Positions 17,137 to 24,487 of a DNA stretch of 32,997 bases are shown here, piece after piece. The translations under genes were made by a program, and so were the position numbers. Every line of letters starts with the position of its first letter. The stretch's first letter is position 1. The notes beneath the pieces were generated by a model that was given only the letters and a program-made list of their open reading frames with translations, did no database searches and had not been told where the DNA came from. Origin of the DNA: UBA1014 sp964344035 (GTDB lineage Bacteria > SAR324 > NAC60-12); contig CAYFLK010000048.1 in assembly GCA_964344035.1 (NCBI GenBank), forward strand, positions 1 to 32,997. The letters run 5' to 3'.

Positions 17137-17156
17137 TACCTCTCTGCTTAACACTT

Positions 17157-18128
17157 ATGTACCAATACATCCTCAAACGAGTTTTGCTGATGATCCCCAC
17201 CCTGATCGGGGCGGCAATTCTTGTATTCTTCTTGATGCGTCTCATACCCGGAGATATTTGCGATCTCAGACTCGGTGGAGACGGCGGCTATTACGACCCT
17301 GAAGTTGCAGCAGAATGCCGCGCGGAGTTGGGGATCGATCAGCCGATCCACTTGCAGTTCATTGATTGGGTCTTGGGTTTCCTGCGGTTTGACCTGGGAA
17401 CCTCAATGTGGACCGGACAACCCATCCTCTACGAGGTCGGACTGCGCTTCGAACTCTCGCTGCAGGTGGCAATCATGGCCACGCTTACGGCCACTTTTAT
17501 CGCCATTCCGCTGGGCACCATCTCGGCAGTCAAGCAAGACACTTGGATTGACTATGCAGTGCGGGGCTTCAGCATTGCCGGTATCGCCATACCGTCTTTC
17601 TGGCTCGGCATCATGATCCTGCTTGGACTGCTTATCGGCACCCAGGCCTGGACCGGGATCCCATGGCTTCCACCAATCAAGTATGTGCCGCTTTGGGAGG
17701 ATCCGGGATACAACCTCAGCATGCTGATCTGGCCCGCGGTAGCAACCGGATACCGTTACTCCGCGGTCGCCACCCGCATGACGCGTTCCGCCCTGCTGGA
17801 GGTGCTGCGCGAGGATTATGTACGCACGGCGCGGGCAAAAGGACTACTGGAAAAGGTGATCATCAACCGCCATGCCCTGAAAAATTCTTTGCTCCCCGTC
17901 GTCACCGTCATCGGTATCGAGTTCGCCTTCCTGATGGGCGGGTTGGTTGTCACCGAGCAGGTTTTCAACCTCAACGGGCTGGGAAAGCTGTTCGTCGAGT
18001 CCGTGCTCAACAAAGATTACACGATGACGCAATCGCTGGTCATGGTGGTGGTGACCGTGTTCGTTTTTACAAACTTCGTGGTGGATCTTGTTTACGCATG
18101 GCTGGACCCGAGGATACGTTACGCATGA
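17157..18128 (+). CDS. Dpp/Opp-type ABC transporter permease (DppB-like)
   Basis: This permease of about 323 residues has six predicted membrane helices. It opens with YQYILKRVLLMIPTLIGA, the usual N-terminus of DppB/OppB proteins. The cytoplasmic EAA loop is visible in MTRSALLEVLREDYVRTARAKGL, and the C-terminus ends in VVDLVYAWLDPRIRYA, also typical. I chose ATG 17157; a GTG ten codons upstream lies inside the hairpin between the genes. It forms the membrane channel with the DppC-like protein encoded 22 bp downstream. Confidence 0.9.
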   Translation: MYQYILKRVLLMIPTLIGAAILVFFLMRLIPGDICDLRLGGDGGYYDPEVAAECRAELGIDQPIHLQFIDWVLGFLRFDLGTSMWTGQPILYEVGLRFELSLQVAIMATLTATFIAIPLGTISAVKQDTWIDYAVRGFSIAGIAIPSFWLGIMILLGLLIGTQAWTGIPWLPPIKYVPLWEDPGYNLSMLIWPAVATGYRYSAVATRMTRSALLEVLREDYVRTARAKGLLEKVIINRHALKNSLLPVVTVIGIEFAFLMGGLVVTEQVFNLNGLGKLFVESVLNKDYTMTQSLVMVVVTVFVFTNFVVDLVYAWLDPRIRYA

Positions 18129-18150
18129 ACCAAAAAAACATATTTCTTAC

Positions 18151-19050
18151 ATGTCTATAGCGGAACTCCAGGTTGAAGCGGATATTGAGACATTCGCTGA
18201 CAAAGACCCCTGGTATCGTGTTGCCATTGAACTGACACGTCGCCAGCCGCTTGGGGCCGCGGGCGCCCTGATAGTCGTCGTCATGGTGTTAATGGCTGTA
18301 TTTGCGGACTTCATTGCGCCTTACGACCCTGTAATGACCGCCTTCGAGAAAATGCACTTGCCTCCCGGCGCGGAGTTCTGGATGGGTTCCGACCAGTTCG
18401 GCCGGGATATACTTTCAAGGCTGATCTATGGAGCACGCACCGCACTTTTCGTCGGTTTTGTCTCTGCTTTCATCGGCGCCACCGCGGGTTTGATCCTGGG
18501 AGTTGCAAGCGCCTACTTCGGCGGTATCTTCGACCTCTTGTTTCAGCGTGTAATGGATGTATTCATGGCTTTTCCGCTGATCATCCTGGCACTCGCTGTA
18601 GTCTCAATCTTCGGTACCGGAACACAGAATGTCATTATCGCAATCACCATCCCTTTCATACCGAGATGTGCGAGGGTTGTCCGTTCAAACGCCCTGGCTA
18701 TCCGGGAGATTCCTTACGTGGACGCGGCCCGTGCATGCGGCTACAGCCACACCCGCATCATTCTCAGGCACATGATTCCGAATGTGATGGCTCCCTACCT
18801 GATCATGATCACCGCATTCGTCGGACAGGCCATCCTCCTGGAAGCTTCTTTATCGTATCTTGGGCTTGGAGTACAGGAACCCACCCCGGCATGGGGACTG
18901 ATGCTGCAGGGAGGGGCCGAGGAATACGCGGAAAGCGCGCCTTGGATCGCAGTCTTCCCGGGCATAGCCATCAGCCTCGCAGTGTTCGGTTTCAACCTGT
19001 TCGGGGACGCTATCCGCGATGTGCTCGATCCTAAACTGCGAGCACAGTAA
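18151..19050 (+). CDS. Dpp/Opp-type ABC transporter permease (DppC-like)
   Basis: This permease of about 299 residues completes the importer. After a hydrophilic N-terminus it has a first helix near residues 35-55, then APYDP and HLPPGAEFWMGSDQFGRDILSRLIYGART, the signature of DppC/OppC proteins. The EAA loop reads AIREIPYVDAARACGYSHTRIILRHMIPNV, and the end, NLFGDAIRDVLDPKLR, is also typical. The ATG at 18151 fits the family length. An in-frame ATG at 18088 would overlap the previous gene. It converges on the AbrB-type gene with a 68-bp gap. Confidence 0.9.
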   Translation: MSIAELQVEADIETFADKDPWYRVAIELTRRQPLGAAGALIVVVMVLMAVFADFIAPYDPVMTAFEKMHLPPGAEFWMGSDQFGRDILSRLIYGARTALFVGFVSAFIGATAGLILGVASAYFGGIFDLLFQRVMDVFMAFPLIILALAVVSIFGTGTQNVIIAITIPFIPRCARVVRSNALAIREIPYVDAARACGYSHTRIILRHMIPNVMAPYLIMITAFVGQAILLEASLSYLGLGVQEPTPAWGLMLQGGAEEYAESAPWIAVFPGIAISLAVFGFNLFGDAIRDVLDPKLRAQ

Positions 19051-19131
19051 ATACCGCGGAAGGCACTCTCCGTCTCATCCTGCACTTTTATTTACCCTGC
19101 ACTGCTTCAAAAGGGAGATTATCCGCGGTAT
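19051..19131. terminator. Long-range inverted repeat between convergent genes
   Basis: ATACCGCGGA (19051-19060), directly after the permease stop, is the exact reverse complement of TCCGCGGTAT (19122-19131) at the 3' end of the converging gene. The 61-nt loop is long for an intrinsic terminator. However, the right arm runs into TTTTT on the + strand, so it may end the ABC operon transcript. Confidence 0.35.
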
Positions 19132-20165
19132 TTTTCGAAAAGAAGAAACACCGGAGGCATTATCAGCGTCAGCATCAGCAAGCGGCATAAATGCAGGGAA
19201 ACAACAATGTGCATGTCGGCGCCCAGATCGCCGGCGACAGCCGTCAGGCTGGCCGCTCCCCCGGGAACACTGCTTAAAAGCGCAGTCACCAAGTCGATCG
19301 GAGTATACCAGTACAGCACCAGGCCGAGAATCAATCCAGTAAAAACCAGCACTATGACGATGGTCACCGCGGGTAAGATCACCTTTTTCAACAACATGAT
19401 CGTTTCCCTGGTAATGCGTGCGCCGATAGAAATAGAAAGCAGGGTGATGGCAACTTCTTTGTAGCGAAAATGCAATTCTCCGAATTCGAAAATGCTGAGG
19501 TTGACTGTTCCGGTGATAAACAAGGGAACCAGCATGTCCCCTCCAGGGAAATGATACTTTCTGGTGATGAAGTGACTGATCACCCCTATCAGGATCAGGA
19601 GGGCGATGCCTGACCATTCAATTGACTGCACGAACGGTTGCTGATAAATCGAATCTCTCGCGAATGATGAAAGAAAAGGCAGTAGGATAGGCATGGTCAG
19701 GACAATGACAGTCAGGCGGAAAAAATGCACCACCGCAACAACGCTTGCATTGTGATTCAGGTCGGCAGCCAGCCCAACCATCACAGGAAGCCCTCCCGGG
19801 AGGGAACTGAGGATTGAGGTGCTCGTGTCCAGAATGGTCCAGCGTGAAAGAATGATGCCGAGTACAACACCAGTGGCAACAAGGACCACTATCTGCACAA
19901 TGATCGGCAGCAACGCAAGCTTAAGGGTTAAGAAAATTTCCTGACGGAACGAAGCGCCGATGAATATTCCGATCAGAATCTGTCCGAAGTGGTGGTAGTG
20001 ATCAAGCCATGCAACCGGTTCTCTCGTCATGATCCGAAAAAAACCACTGAAAACCATGCAACCCATAAACAGCCCGGCCGGCATACCCATGATTTTCAAC
20101 AGCACTCCTCCTGCCATGCCAAAAACCAGTATTTTTAACCCGTTAAGACGATCAGGAGCAATCAT
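19119..20165 (-). CDS. AbrB-family duplicated membrane protein (putative transporter/regulator)
   Basis: This 348-residue membrane protein has two homologous halves of about 180 residues, each ending in a hairpin with the same motif: SSLPGG at 120-125 and SSVPGG at 298-303. Each is followed by a V/A-rich stretch, a D and a HxxR segment (VVHFFR and SLHLCR). This is the duplicated AbrB membrane domain family. It is often annotated as AbrB transcriptional regulator or ammonia monooxygenase, both misleading names: it is an integral membrane protein unrelated to the DNA-binding AbrB. About nine to ten helices are apparent. Function in the family is not firmly known; overproduction phenotypes and gene context suggest transport. 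It lies between an ABC importer and a crotonase-fold gene, so export or uptake of an organic acid would fit. Confidence 0.8.
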   Translation of the reverse strand: MIAPDRLNGLKILVFGMAGGVLLKIMGMPAGLFMGCMVFSGFFRIMTREPVAWLDHYHHFGQILIGIFIGASFRQEIFLTLKLALLPIIVQIVVLVATGVVLGIILSRWTILDTSTSILSSLPGGLPVMVGLAADLNHNASVVAVVHFFRLTVIVLTMPILLPFLSSFARDSIYQQPFVQSIEWSGIALLILIGVISHFITRKYHFPGGDMLVPLFITGTVNLSIFEFGELHFRYKEVAITLLSISIGARITRETIMLLKKVILPAVTIVIVLVFTGLILGLVLYWYTPIDLVTALLSSVPGGAASLTAVAGDLGADMHIVVSLHLCRLLMLTLIMPPVFLLFEKYRG

Positions 20166-20312
20166 TCTAATTTAGTTTTAAGTTTCCCCACAGTTCATTG
20201 CCGGGGGCAGACACAATTTCGTTTTGACGATCATCGTACAGGATTTGGAAAGTCCGGGAAATGAAAACCACTGCATTCAAGATAAAAACACCATCCAATC
20301 ACCAGAGGCCCA

Positions 20313-21107
20313 ATGAGAGAAAACCAGGATAAAATTCTTGCAATCAGGGAAAAACACGTAGGACGTTTGATTTTCAACAACCCTGAACGGCACAATGCCA
20401 TGTCCCTCGAGATGTGGAAACAGACCAGGCGGGTGATGGAGGAATTCAACGAGGACCCTGAAATCCGCGTCATTGTCCTCTCCGGGGCCGGAAACAAGGC
20501 ATTTGTTTCCGGGGCTGACATATCCAAGTTTGAAAGCGAAAGGTCCACCGTTGAAGAGACAGTGCTATACAACAAGGTCACCACGGAAACCTCATCCTCG
20601 CTTCACCTCTCCGCGAAACCTACGATCGCAATGATCCAGGGATTCTGCATGGGAGGGGGCCTTGCACTCGCAATCAACTGCGACTTGCGTTACTGTACTC
20701 CGGGTTCGGTGTTCGGTCTTCCCGCGGCAAAACTTGGGGTGGGTTACAGTTTTGAAGGGATCCACAGGCTGACCGAGTTGATCGGTCCTGCTTATGCCGG
20801 TGAGATATGCTTCACCGGAGGGCGTTTCAGCGCAGACCAGGCTTTGGGGATGGGTTTGGTGAACAGTGTGATTGCCGACGAAGAACTCGAGGAATTTGTC
20901 AGCAGCACTGCCACAGTCATCGCGGAAAACGCGCCCCTGACCATCACGGCAATGAAACAGATTTTCTTACAGTTGTCCAAGGACCCGGGATCAAGAGACC
21001 TGGAACATTGTCAGGGCTTCATTGATCGCTGCTTCACCAGCAAAGATTATGTTGAAGGACGCCGGGCTTTTTTGGCAAAACGAAAACCAGACTTTCAGGG
21101 ACATTGA
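20313..21107 (+). CDS. Crotonase-fold enoyl-CoA hydratase/isomerase family protein with non-canonical active site
   Basis: The 264-residue product has the crotonase fold: NNPERHNAMS at 22-31, the oxyanion-hole segments FVSGADI (A68) and GFCMGGGLALA (G115/G116), and the C-terminal helices used in trimerisation. In canonical hydratases the GGGCE and FGQPE motifs each supply a catalytic Glu. Here they read GGGLA and FGLPA, giving A118 and A138, so both are absent. It therefore should not act as a simple enoyl-CoA hydratase. Other crotonase chemistries such as decarboxylation, isomerisation, thioester hydrolysis or C-C cleavage use other residues and remain possible. I recall similar sequences in other bacteria annotated simply as hydratases. 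AGAGG precedes the ATG with a short spacer. The gene is divergent from the AbrB-type gene. Confidence 0.87.
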   Translation: MRENQDKILAIREKHVGRLIFNNPERHNAMSLEMWKQTRRVMEEFNEDPEIRVIVLSGAGNKAFVSGADISKFESERSTVEETVLYNKVTTETSSSLHLSAKPTIAMIQGFCMGGGLALAINCDLRYCTPGSVFGLPAAKLGVGYSFEGIHRLTELIGPAYAGEICFTGGRFSADQALGMGLVNSVIADEELEEFVSSTATVIAENAPLTITAMKQIFLQLSKDPGSRDLEHCQGFIDRCFTSKDYVEGRRAFLAKRKPDFQGH

Positions 21108-21173
21108 ACGGTAACGATTTAAACCCGGTGCATTACCTTGTTTACGGATTGTGCATTTTGCAGGAATGTTAAT

Positions 21174-21189
21174 AAAACCTTTAGGTTTT
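21174..21189 (+). terminator. A/T-rich hairpin after the crotonase gene
   Basis: AAAACC-TTTA-GGTTTT forms a 6-bp stem with a 4-nt loop and runs into T-rich sequence, 66 bp after the stop. It is weak thermodynamically, and the 243-bp gap is A/T-rich overall, so this is a tentative terminator. Confidence 0.3.
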
Positions 21190-21351
21190 TATTTGAATAT
21201 ATAAAATATACGACATTGTGCTGATTTACGCATCAACACTCTTACCCAATCCGCAGTGTTACCGTCCGGACTGTCATCGCCCACCAGTTCACAAAACGGC
21301 TCTGCAATGTTATCCATGTCACACTCGCCAATATTCATTGAAAGGAGAGAG

Positions 21352-22251
21352 ATGAAGAAAACCATCCTTACTTTGACCGGATTACTCATCAGCGCCTTGG
21401 CGTTTGCGGAAGCAGGGCTGCAACCCTATCTGCTGGCGCATATTTCAGATCAGAATGCAGCGGAAACCGCGGAAAGCATAAAGACTGGACTCGCCAACGG
21501 TGGATTTGCCGTGGTTGGTCAGTATAAGCCCGCTGAAGAACCCAAGCGGCGTATTCTCGCTGTTTCTCACCCGGCATTGCTGGACACTCTTTCGGCACTG
21601 CGTCAGACTGCCGGATTCCTCGCCGCAATTCACATCGGCATCACGGAACAAGGCGGGAAAAGCCTTGTTACACTGCAAAACCCGGAATATTGGGGAAACG
21701 CTTACCTGCAGGATGAATATCCCCAAGCGGAGAAAACAATTAAGCAATTGACCGGCACCCTAGCGCAGGCACTGGGAAATAATGAGCCTCCCTTGGAAGG
21801 ATTCGGCTCCACCCAGGGATTCAGCGCGGAAGATCTCCGTGAATATCACTACATGTTCGGCATGGAATATTTTGAAGACCAGGTCGAATTGGGTGAATTT
21901 GAATCGTATGAAAATGCGGTCTCCACTGTTGAAAAAAACCTTGGTTCATCAACCCTGCTGGCGAAGGTCTTTTCGCAGGAACTGCCGGGCAAGGAAGTGA
22001 AACTGTACGGTGTTGAACTGCGCGGAGAAACCGGAGAAGGACACTTCATGCCGATCATCGACATTGCCGATCGTAAACATACGGCTTTCCTTCCTTACGA
22101 AGTGCTGGTCATGGGAAAACAGGTCAGGATGCTGCATGGTCGGTTTCGTATTGCCATCAGTTTCCCGGATTTGACGATGGGGACCTTCGGGAACATCATG
22201 TCAACTCCCGGCGACATTGAGGATTTGATGGAGACGCTGGTGCAAAAATAA
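21352..22251 (+). CDS. Exported DUF302-like protein of unknown function
   Basis: This protein of about 299 residues begins with a short signal peptide: MKKT, a hydrophobic core, and likely cleavage after AFA near residue 19. AAAGGAG with a 4-nt spacer supports ATG 21352. The N-terminal part (AAETAESIKTGLANGGFAVV ... IGITEQGGKSLVTLQNPEYWGNAYL) resembles the DUF302 fold. The second half has its own conserved-looking blocks: YHYMFGMEYF, ESYENAVSTVEKNL, DIADRKHTAFLPYEVLV, and HGRFRIAISFPDLTMGTFGNIMSTPG. The C-terminal half could be a second, diverged copy of the domain, but I cannot confirm that. No Cys, heme or metal motif stands out. It has a 243-bp upstream gap and a terminator-like hairpin after it, so it is probably a single-gene unit. 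Function unknown. Confidence 0.72.
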   Translation: MKKTILTLTGLLISALAFAEAGLQPYLLAHISDQNAAETAESIKTGLANGGFAVVGQYKPAEEPKRRILAVSHPALLDTLSALRQTAGFLAAIHIGITEQGGKSLVTLQNPEYWGNAYLQDEYPQAEKTIKQLTGTLAQALGNNEPPLEGFGSTQGFSAEDLREYHYMFGMEYFEDQVELGEFESYENAVSTVEKNLGSSTLLAKVFSQELPGKEVKLYGVELRGETGEGHFMPIIDIADRKHTAFLPYEVLVMGKQVRMLHGRFRIAISFPDLTMGTFGNIMSTPGDIEDLMETLVQK

Positions 22252-22290
22252 ACGCCCGGCATTCAACGAGTTGCGGATCACTGGCGTTTT
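22250..22290 (+). terminator. Candidate intrinsic terminator after the DUF302-like gene
   Basis: AAACGCC (22250-22256) pairs with GGCGTTT (22283-22289), and the right arm ends in a short T-run. The loop is 26 nt and can fold further. Placement directly at the stop codon supports termination. Confidence 0.4.
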
Positions 22291-22379
22291 AACTTTCGTG
22301 ATTCGCATATCTCCACAATGCAGGCAACAAGAACAGTGACAGTGAAGCCCAAAACCAGTAAGTTCAAATCTGTGTCGGT

Positions 22380-23006
22380 TTGAATTCCGTAACCGCTCTT
22401 CTCAGCCGCCGTCACTGGATTTTCGATTTGGACGGCACTCTAACAGTAGCCGCGCACGATTTTGACGCTATTCGTGAACAGCTTGGTATGCAACCGGGAC
22501 AGCCGATCGTCAAATCATTGTCGGCAATGCCCCACAGCCAATCAGAGCCGCTCAAAAAAAAACTGCAGTCGATTGAAATTAAGATTGCACAAAACGCCCG
22601 ACCCGCACCCGGTGCTGAGAGTTTGCTGGACGCTCTAAAAACTCTTGGCTGCCGGATAGGACTGCTTACACTGAACACCCGTGAAAATGCTTGGATAACC
22701 CTGCAGACTCTGAAAATAGCACACCATTTTGACGAATCCTTTGTGATCGGCCGATGGTGTGCACCCCCCAAACCATCCCCGGAAGGGATCCTCAAGATGG
22801 TCAAGCAGTGGGGTATACATCCGGAGGAAACAGTGGTGGTGGGTGATTATCTCTTCGACCTGCAAATGGGAAGAGCAGCGGGATCAGGGACCATCCATGT
22901 CGATCTCACAGGGAAATCCCAGTGGCCTGAATTAACAGACCTGCACTGCATCTCACTGAATGAACTGCGGGATCGGCTGAAGAGTACCATCGGATCAGCA
23001 AACTAG
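22380..23006 (+). CDS. HAD-superfamily hydrolase (phosphoglycolate phosphatase-like)
   Basis: This 208-residue protein has the four HAD motifs: DLDGT with D16 and D18, TLNT near residue 100 (motif II), K in PPKPSP (motif III), and GDYLFDLQMG (motif IV). The helical cap inserted after motif I is short. Members dephosphorylate small metabolites; the phosphate ester here is unknown. The only start upstream of the first motif is TTG at 22380, because in-frame stop TAA lies at 22359-22361 and no ATG or GTG follows it. No Shine-Dalgarno is evident, so expression may be low. It stands alone between the DUF302-like gene and a 437-bp gap. Confidence 0.78.
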   Translation: MNSVTALLSRRHWIFDLDGTLTVAAHDFDAIREQLGMQPGQPIVKSLSAMPHSQSEPLKKKLQSIEIKIAQNARPAPGAESLLDALKTLGCRIGLLTLNTRENAWITLQTLKIAHHFDESFVIGRWCAPPKPSPEGILKMVKQWGIHPEETVVVGDYLFDLQMGRAAGSGTIHVDLTGKSQWPELTDLHCISLNELRDRLKSTIGSAN

Positions 23007-23443
23007 CCTTTATCCATAGGCAGTCCCCCTTCAGAACAACCCAACCGCACAATTTTCCTAACGCTGGCTTCGCCGTCCGGGACTTGCCCGGACCCAATAC
23101 AATCGGGATCGCTATCGGGATCGAGTTTCGATTTCGACAACGAAAAGTTTTCGACAAATTTTCCCTGTCTGCGCCTGCCAGTCGCTTTCGCGAGGTAGAC
23201 AGGTGCAACGTACAGGCAGGCAAGAATGAAATTATAAGAGATTAAAGAACACATTTCTGCTTGGACATCACCGTCCTCGTCTTTCTGACATCTTGCCACG
23301 TAACAACAAGGAATTGCTTGTGAACTGCTCCCCGCTTCGGCAGTAAAACGAGTGGCATGATTCTTGTTGTGAGTAATATATTCCCGGACGAACAGGATCA
23401 ATCGTCTTTTTCCCGCATTAGAAAGGTTTGTCGCCAGTTGAAG
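23007..23443. other. 437-bp intergenic stretch without a credible gene
   Basis: Reading frames across this stretch have no recognisable domain, and their low-complexity peptides follow the DNA repeats. The left half holds the repeat block described separately (23075-23221). The right half, up to ATG 23444, is ordinary sequence that should contain the promoter for the exported-paralogue operon. I see no clear -35/-10 pair and no tRNA-like fold. Confidence 0.6.
23075..23221. repeat. Compound intergenic repeat block (possible dispersed repeat element)
   Basis: Several ordered repeats sit within 150 bp. A hairpin GTCCGGG-ACTTG-CCCGGAC lies at 23075-23093. ATCGGGATCG occurs twice with a 12-nt period (23102-23111 and 23114-23123). 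CGAAAA-G-TTTTCG is a palindrome at 23141-23153. CCTGTCT (23164-23170) pairs with AGACAGG (23197-23203), and GCCTGCC (23173-23179) pairs with GGCAGGC (23215-23221). Together they look like a structured, non-coding dispersed element rather than random intergenic DNA. From memory, similar GATCCCGAT-rich blocks occur between genes in several uncultured bacterial groups, but I could not check this. Confidence 0.55.
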
Positions 23444-24481
23444 ATGCCACGCTTTAGTTGTCATTCAGTGCTGATATTACTTCCAATATTGTTCATTTCT
23501 ACGTGTACTAAATTCTTTTATCTTCAAGCCTTTGCCCAACCTTTACCGCTGGCGTCTTTCCTTTTCTCAAACCAGGACCGGATGCGGATCGGTTGGGCGG
23601 CAAAGGGATTGTTCATCCAGTTGACCCCGCGGGAAGGCGAAGGCGAATACCGGTTGTCGCTGAGGGTGCTGCGTGATGGGGGATCCAGTTTTGGCGAGAT
23701 GAAAGGGTATCTGAACAACCGGCCGCTGAACGAAAGCCGATATCTTACTTTCCCCTTCTCACGGTTGAAGGGCGCAATTCAGGCCGATGGATTGCGGGCT
23801 CTGTTCCCCAATGACCGGGCTGGTTCAGGTGGATGGTTGCACCGGATCACCTACGAATGGGAAACTCCCCGGCTGCTTGCTGAAGCTTTTTTCAAAGAAG
23901 CCATCACCGAGGTAGATTTACTTGACTGGTATCACGGGATGGGGTGGCGGTTTCCCGCGCAACAGCAGGAATTAACAAGCAGCTTCCGTCTGCCCAGGGG
24001 GGAAAGCGTGCTGCTTCCATGGAAATGGGTACGTGACGATCTGGGCTTGCGTCCGGTGGCCCTCCTGCCACCGCTGAAGATCATCAAGGATGAACACGGT
24101 CAACGCTTTGCCGGCTACCGGCTGCAGCCGGGGGAAACCCTCTATACTAATGTAGTCGTCCGGTTCACTGACATGCAGGGACACGAGCAGGTTCACCGCG
24201 CGGTCGGGGACCTGCTGGCCCTGAACGGCCTGGATGATCCAAGAGCAATATCCCAAGGTCGTTCAATCAAGATCCCGCTTCAATGGGTACGCAGTGAATT
24301 CAAACACCCCGTCCCCGGTGTGCACGAATATCCGGAATGGAAATCCCGCGAGGATTATATGCGGCATGATATCGGGTCGGAAGAGGGTTGCCCCTATTTT
24401 CCGCAAGCAGAACACGTACAGCACTGTACAGTAAAAGACCAGGTGCAGTCCTTGCGTGTTCCTTCAACCCATGCGTCGTGA
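23444..24481 (+). CDS. Exported paralogue of the adjacent amidase's N-terminal region, lacking the amidase domain
   Basis: This product of about 345 residues starts at ATG 23444 with a signal peptide or membrane anchor near residues 8-30, ending AFAQ. An in-frame ATG at 23357 would put 29 polar residues before it. From about residue 50 to 285 it matches the N-terminal region of the next protein: RPLNESRYLTFPFSRLKGAI versus KKLLRDRFLTFPIRVLRGFI, LFPNDRA versus IFPKDRA, LPWKWV versus IPWKWL, and a LysM-like YRLQPGETLYTNVVVRFT versus YRIKKGETIYSSVVIRFT. Its last 60 residues are unrelated, contain two Cys, and show no amidase motif. It could be a non-catalytic wall-binding partner or a copy that lost its catalytic part. 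The gap to the next gene is 6 bp, so the two are co-translated. Confidence 0.78.
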   Translation: MPRFSCHSVLILLPILFISTCTKFFYLQAFAQPLPLASFLFSNQDRMRIGWAAKGLFIQLTPREGEGEYRLSLRVLRDGGSSFGEMKGYLNNRPLNESRYLTFPFSRLKGAIQADGLRALFPNDRAGSGGWLHRITYEWETPRLLAEAFFKEAITEVDLLDWYHGMGWRFPAQQQELTSSFRLPRGESVLLPWKWVRDDLGLRPVALLPPLKIIKDEHGQRFAGYRLQPGETLYTNVVVRFTDMQGHEQVHRAVGDLLALNGLDDPRAISQGRSIKIPLQWVRSEFKHPVPGVHEYPEWKSREDYMRHDIGSEEGCPYFPQAEHVQHCTVKDQVQSLRVPSTHAS

Positions 24482-24487
24482 ACACTT

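Noticed and set aside
23003..23464. A 153-codon minus-strand reading frame across the repeat block
   Set aside because: Its peptide is low-complexity where the DNA repeats lie (KSKLDPDSDPD), has no recognisable domain, and overlaps the signal peptide start of the + strand gene.
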